From JAIMBK01 sp040755975 (GTDB taxonomy: Bacteria > Bacillota > Desulfotomaculia > Desulfotomaculales > Nap2-2B), in assembly GCA_040755975.1 (NCBI GenBank), contig JBFLZY010000134.1, positions 1-5,236 on the forward strand: a stretch of 5,236 nucleotides of DNA, given 5' to 3'. Below, piece after piece: positions 4,466-5,236 of the stretch. Position numbers and translations under genes: made by a program. Under the pieces are notes generated by a model. It was given only the letters and a program-made list of their open reading frames with translations. It did not search any database and was not told where the DNA came from. Positions within the stretch are counted from its first letter, which is position 1. Each line of letters opens with the position of its first letter.

Positions 4466-4648
4466 CCCCCCCGCAGCAAAAACTAAGGAATTGAAAGCTG
4501 GCTCGAGATAATTATCTCCTTTAATTATCTCCTTCCCTATAAATTATTATTCTAAAAGGGATTTGACACCCCGGGCAAGCAGGAATTCGGGGCCGCTGCG
4601 GAGAAAAATCTACAAAAAAATAAAACAAGACCAAAGGGGGAGGTTAAT
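4466..4648. other. Intergenic leader region before the ferredoxin gene
   Basis: About 180 bp with no credible gene. Besides the repeat block it has AT-rich TATAAA/TATTAT sequences (4538-4550), any of which could be a -10 for the ferredoxin, and an orphan consensus TTGACA at 4563-4568 that has no -10 box at the right distance (the spot reads TTCGGG). CCCCG (4569-4573) and CGGGG (4588-4592) can form a small hairpin. I recognise no riboswitch. The ferredoxin promoter therefore stays unassigned. Confidence 0.5.
4505..4533. repeat. 14-bp perfect palindrome with 12-bp tandem direct repeat
   Basis: GAGATAATTATCTC (4505-4518) is a perfect palindrome. TAATTATCTCCT occurs twice, at 4509-4520 and 4522-4533, a 13-bp period. 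The block lies in AT-rich DNA within the intergenic gap before the ferredoxin gene and after the leftward small-ORF promoter candidate, so it looks like a binding site for a regulator of one or both. Read leftwards, each copy contains an AGGAGAT resembling a ribosome site, but no start codon follows suitably. Confidence 0.55.
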
Positions 4649-4861
4649 TTGAACGCGGCAAAAAAGACCTATAAATTCAGTTACCAGATTAACCGGGCGC
4701 TGTGCATGGCCTGTGCGGCCTGCGAATGGGAATGCCGGGACGGCGGTATCTACATCGACGACACGGTAAATTATGCCATCAACCTGGAGAACTGCACCCG
4801 CTGCGGCCGCTGCTTCCGGGCCTGCCCGACGGGAGCCATCAGCAGGATGAATAATCCGTAG
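4649..4861 (+). CDS. Small 2[4Fe-4S] ferredoxin-type protein
   Basis: This 70-residue protein carries two ferredoxin cysteine motifs: Cys19, 22, 25, 29 (CMACAACEWEC) and Cys49, 52, 55, 59 (CTRCGRCFRACP), each CX2CX2CX3C. It should bind two [4Fe-4S] clusters and act as a cytoplasmic low-potential electron carrier. The second motif ends with the usual CP, whereas Cys29 is followed by Arg rather than Pro, which is unusual and could alter the environment of that cluster. A short N-terminal extension of about 15 residues (NAAKKTYKFSYQINRAL) precedes the first motif. The start is TTG at 4649, with GGGGGAGG (4636-4643) five nt upstream; the next ATG falls inside the first cysteine motif. It is a single-gene unit closed by a terminator. 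Partner enzyme unknown. The stop lies in an 11-bp tandem duplication. Confidence 0.88.
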   Translation: MNAAKKTYKFSYQINRALCMACAACEWECRDGGIYIDDTVNYAINLENCTRCGRCFRACPTGAISRMNNP

Positions 4862-4874
4862 CCAATCCGTAGCC
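4853..4874 (+). repeat. Perfect 11-bp tandem duplication across the ferredoxin stop codon
   Basis: AATCCGTAGCC occurs twice back to back (4853-4863 and 4864-4874). The first copy contains the TAG stop (4859-4861). A second pair of short repeats, CCCAAGGC at 4881-4888 and 4895-4902, follows. Such duplications typically arise by polymerase slippage. Confidence 0.8.
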
Positions 4875-4917
4875 AGGCATCCCAAGGCAAATAACCCAAG
4901 GCTTTGCCGAACTCGTT

Positions 4918-4954
4918 AAAAAGCCCTACCCCCAAAAGGCATAGGGCTTTTTTT
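4918..4954. terminator. Bidirectional rho-independent terminator between ferredoxin and CBS gene
   Basis: AAAAAGCCCTA (4918-4928) pairs perfectly with TAGGGCTTTTT (4942-4952) over 11 bp around a 13-nt loop. Rightwards the stem continues into a T run (4948-4954), a good ferredoxin terminator. Leftwards the complement of the A run at 4918-4922 gives a T5 run, so it also ends the CBS transcript, whose stop is at 4967. Confidence 0.85.
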
Positions 4955-4966
4955 AGCGGGCGGTCA

Positions 4967-5236
4967 TCATTTCTCCAGAAAATCGGCCAGAACGTCCAGG
5001 AGATCGATGGTGCGGATAATTCCTACCGCCTTTTTCTCTTTATTGAGCACGGGGATGTGGTTGATCTGGTTGGTCAAAATCACCCGCGCCACCTCCTGCA
5101 CCGGCGTATCCTCGCTCACGAAAACCTTGACCACCGGCCGCATCACCTTTTTTACCGTCACTTTTTTCAGCCGCTCCTTTTCAATGCGCATAAAGAAGGT
5201 GCCCCAGTTGTCGGTCGTCCAGATATCTTCCTCCAC
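4967..5236 (-). CDS. CBS-domain protein, C-terminal part
   Basis: The frame enters from the right edge, so this is probably only the C-terminal 89 residues. The last codon at the edge is GTG; whether it is a start cannot be decided because no upstream sequence is visible. Residues about 28-89 form a CBS domain: VKKVMRPVVKVFVSEDTPVQEVARVILTNQINHIPVLNKEKKAVGIIRTIDLLD, of which KVMRP, the T-P-V-QEVA helix, NHIPVL and GIIRTIDLL are characteristic. CBS domains pair to bind adenosyl ligands such as AMP, ATP or SAM and control partner domains. A preceding domain, probably the first CBS unit of the pair, should lie beyond the window edge. The WGTFFMRIEKERLKKV stretch before it looks like the linker. 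Confidence 0.85.
   Translation of the reverse strand: MEEDIWTTDNWGTFFMRIEKERLKKVTVKKVMRPVVKVFVSEDTPVQEVARVILTNQINHIPVLNKEKKAVGIIRTIDLLDVLADFLEK

Noticed and set aside
4563..4568. Perfect TTGACA as -35 box of the ferredoxin promoter
   Set aside because: No acceptable -10 box occurs at 15-19 nt; the sequence there is GC-rich.
4610..4885. 91-residue minus-strand frame over the ferredoxin gene
   Set aside because: Antisense shadow of the cysteine-rich ferredoxin; crosses the terminator side without a ribosome site.

Overview
The window looks like chromosome from a Gram-positive, probably clostridial bacterium of the Peptococcaceae type (Desulfotomaculum/Pelotomaculum-like). Almost every gene has a strong GGAGG-type ribosome site, and TTG and GTG starts are frequent. 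Promoters are of the sigma-A type. The gene set (Mrp/NBP35 ATPase with N-terminal cysteines, small 2[4Fe-4S] ferredoxin, amidase_3 enzyme, CBS protein) suits an anaerobe. The genus is an inference and was not tested by any search.

Layout: 1-259 (-) is the N-terminal part of an AtuA-like (DUF1446-like) protein. It diverges across 336 bp of control DNA from a TTG-started GntR/HutC-UTRA regulator at 596-1342 (+). The regulator has an extended -10 promoter flanked by two possible operator palindromes. Next, facing it, is a type II toxin-antitoxin operon on the minus strand: Phd/YefM-like antitoxin (1679-1978) followed by an overlapping RelE/ParE-like toxin (1354-1692). Its promoter -10 box lies inside an inverted repeat. 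A perfect 9-bp-stem terminator (2065-2097) closes the next minus-strand gene, the Mrp/NBP35 P-loop ATPase (2169-3008), which has a near-consensus promoter at 3061-3089. Upstream of it is an N-acetylmuramoyl-L-alanine amidase (3150-3884) with an SLH-like C-terminal segment and a Lys/Ser repeat tail.

The right third holds small genes: an unrecognised 69-aa protein (4087-4296, +) whose stop codon lies in a hairpin, an unlisted-size 51-codon ORF facing it (4310-4465, -), an intergenic block with a 14-bp palindrome and 12-bp direct repeats (4505-4533), a 2[4Fe-4S] ferredoxin (4649-4861, +), a bidirectional terminator (4918-4954), and the C-terminal part of a CBS-domain protein (4967-5236, -).

The genes do not form one pathway. 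Most have their own promoter and terminator, so this is a mosaic of short transcription units: a probable effector-controlled catabolic unit at the left edge, an autoregulated stress/maintenance module, iron-sulfur functions (Mrp and ferredoxin, separate units), and a wall hydrolase. I see no CRISPR array, transposase, rRNA, tRNA or recognisable riboswitch, and no clear evidence of a wholly new multi-gene system. The least explained items are the two tiny ORFs, the repeat blocks beside them and the amidase tail.
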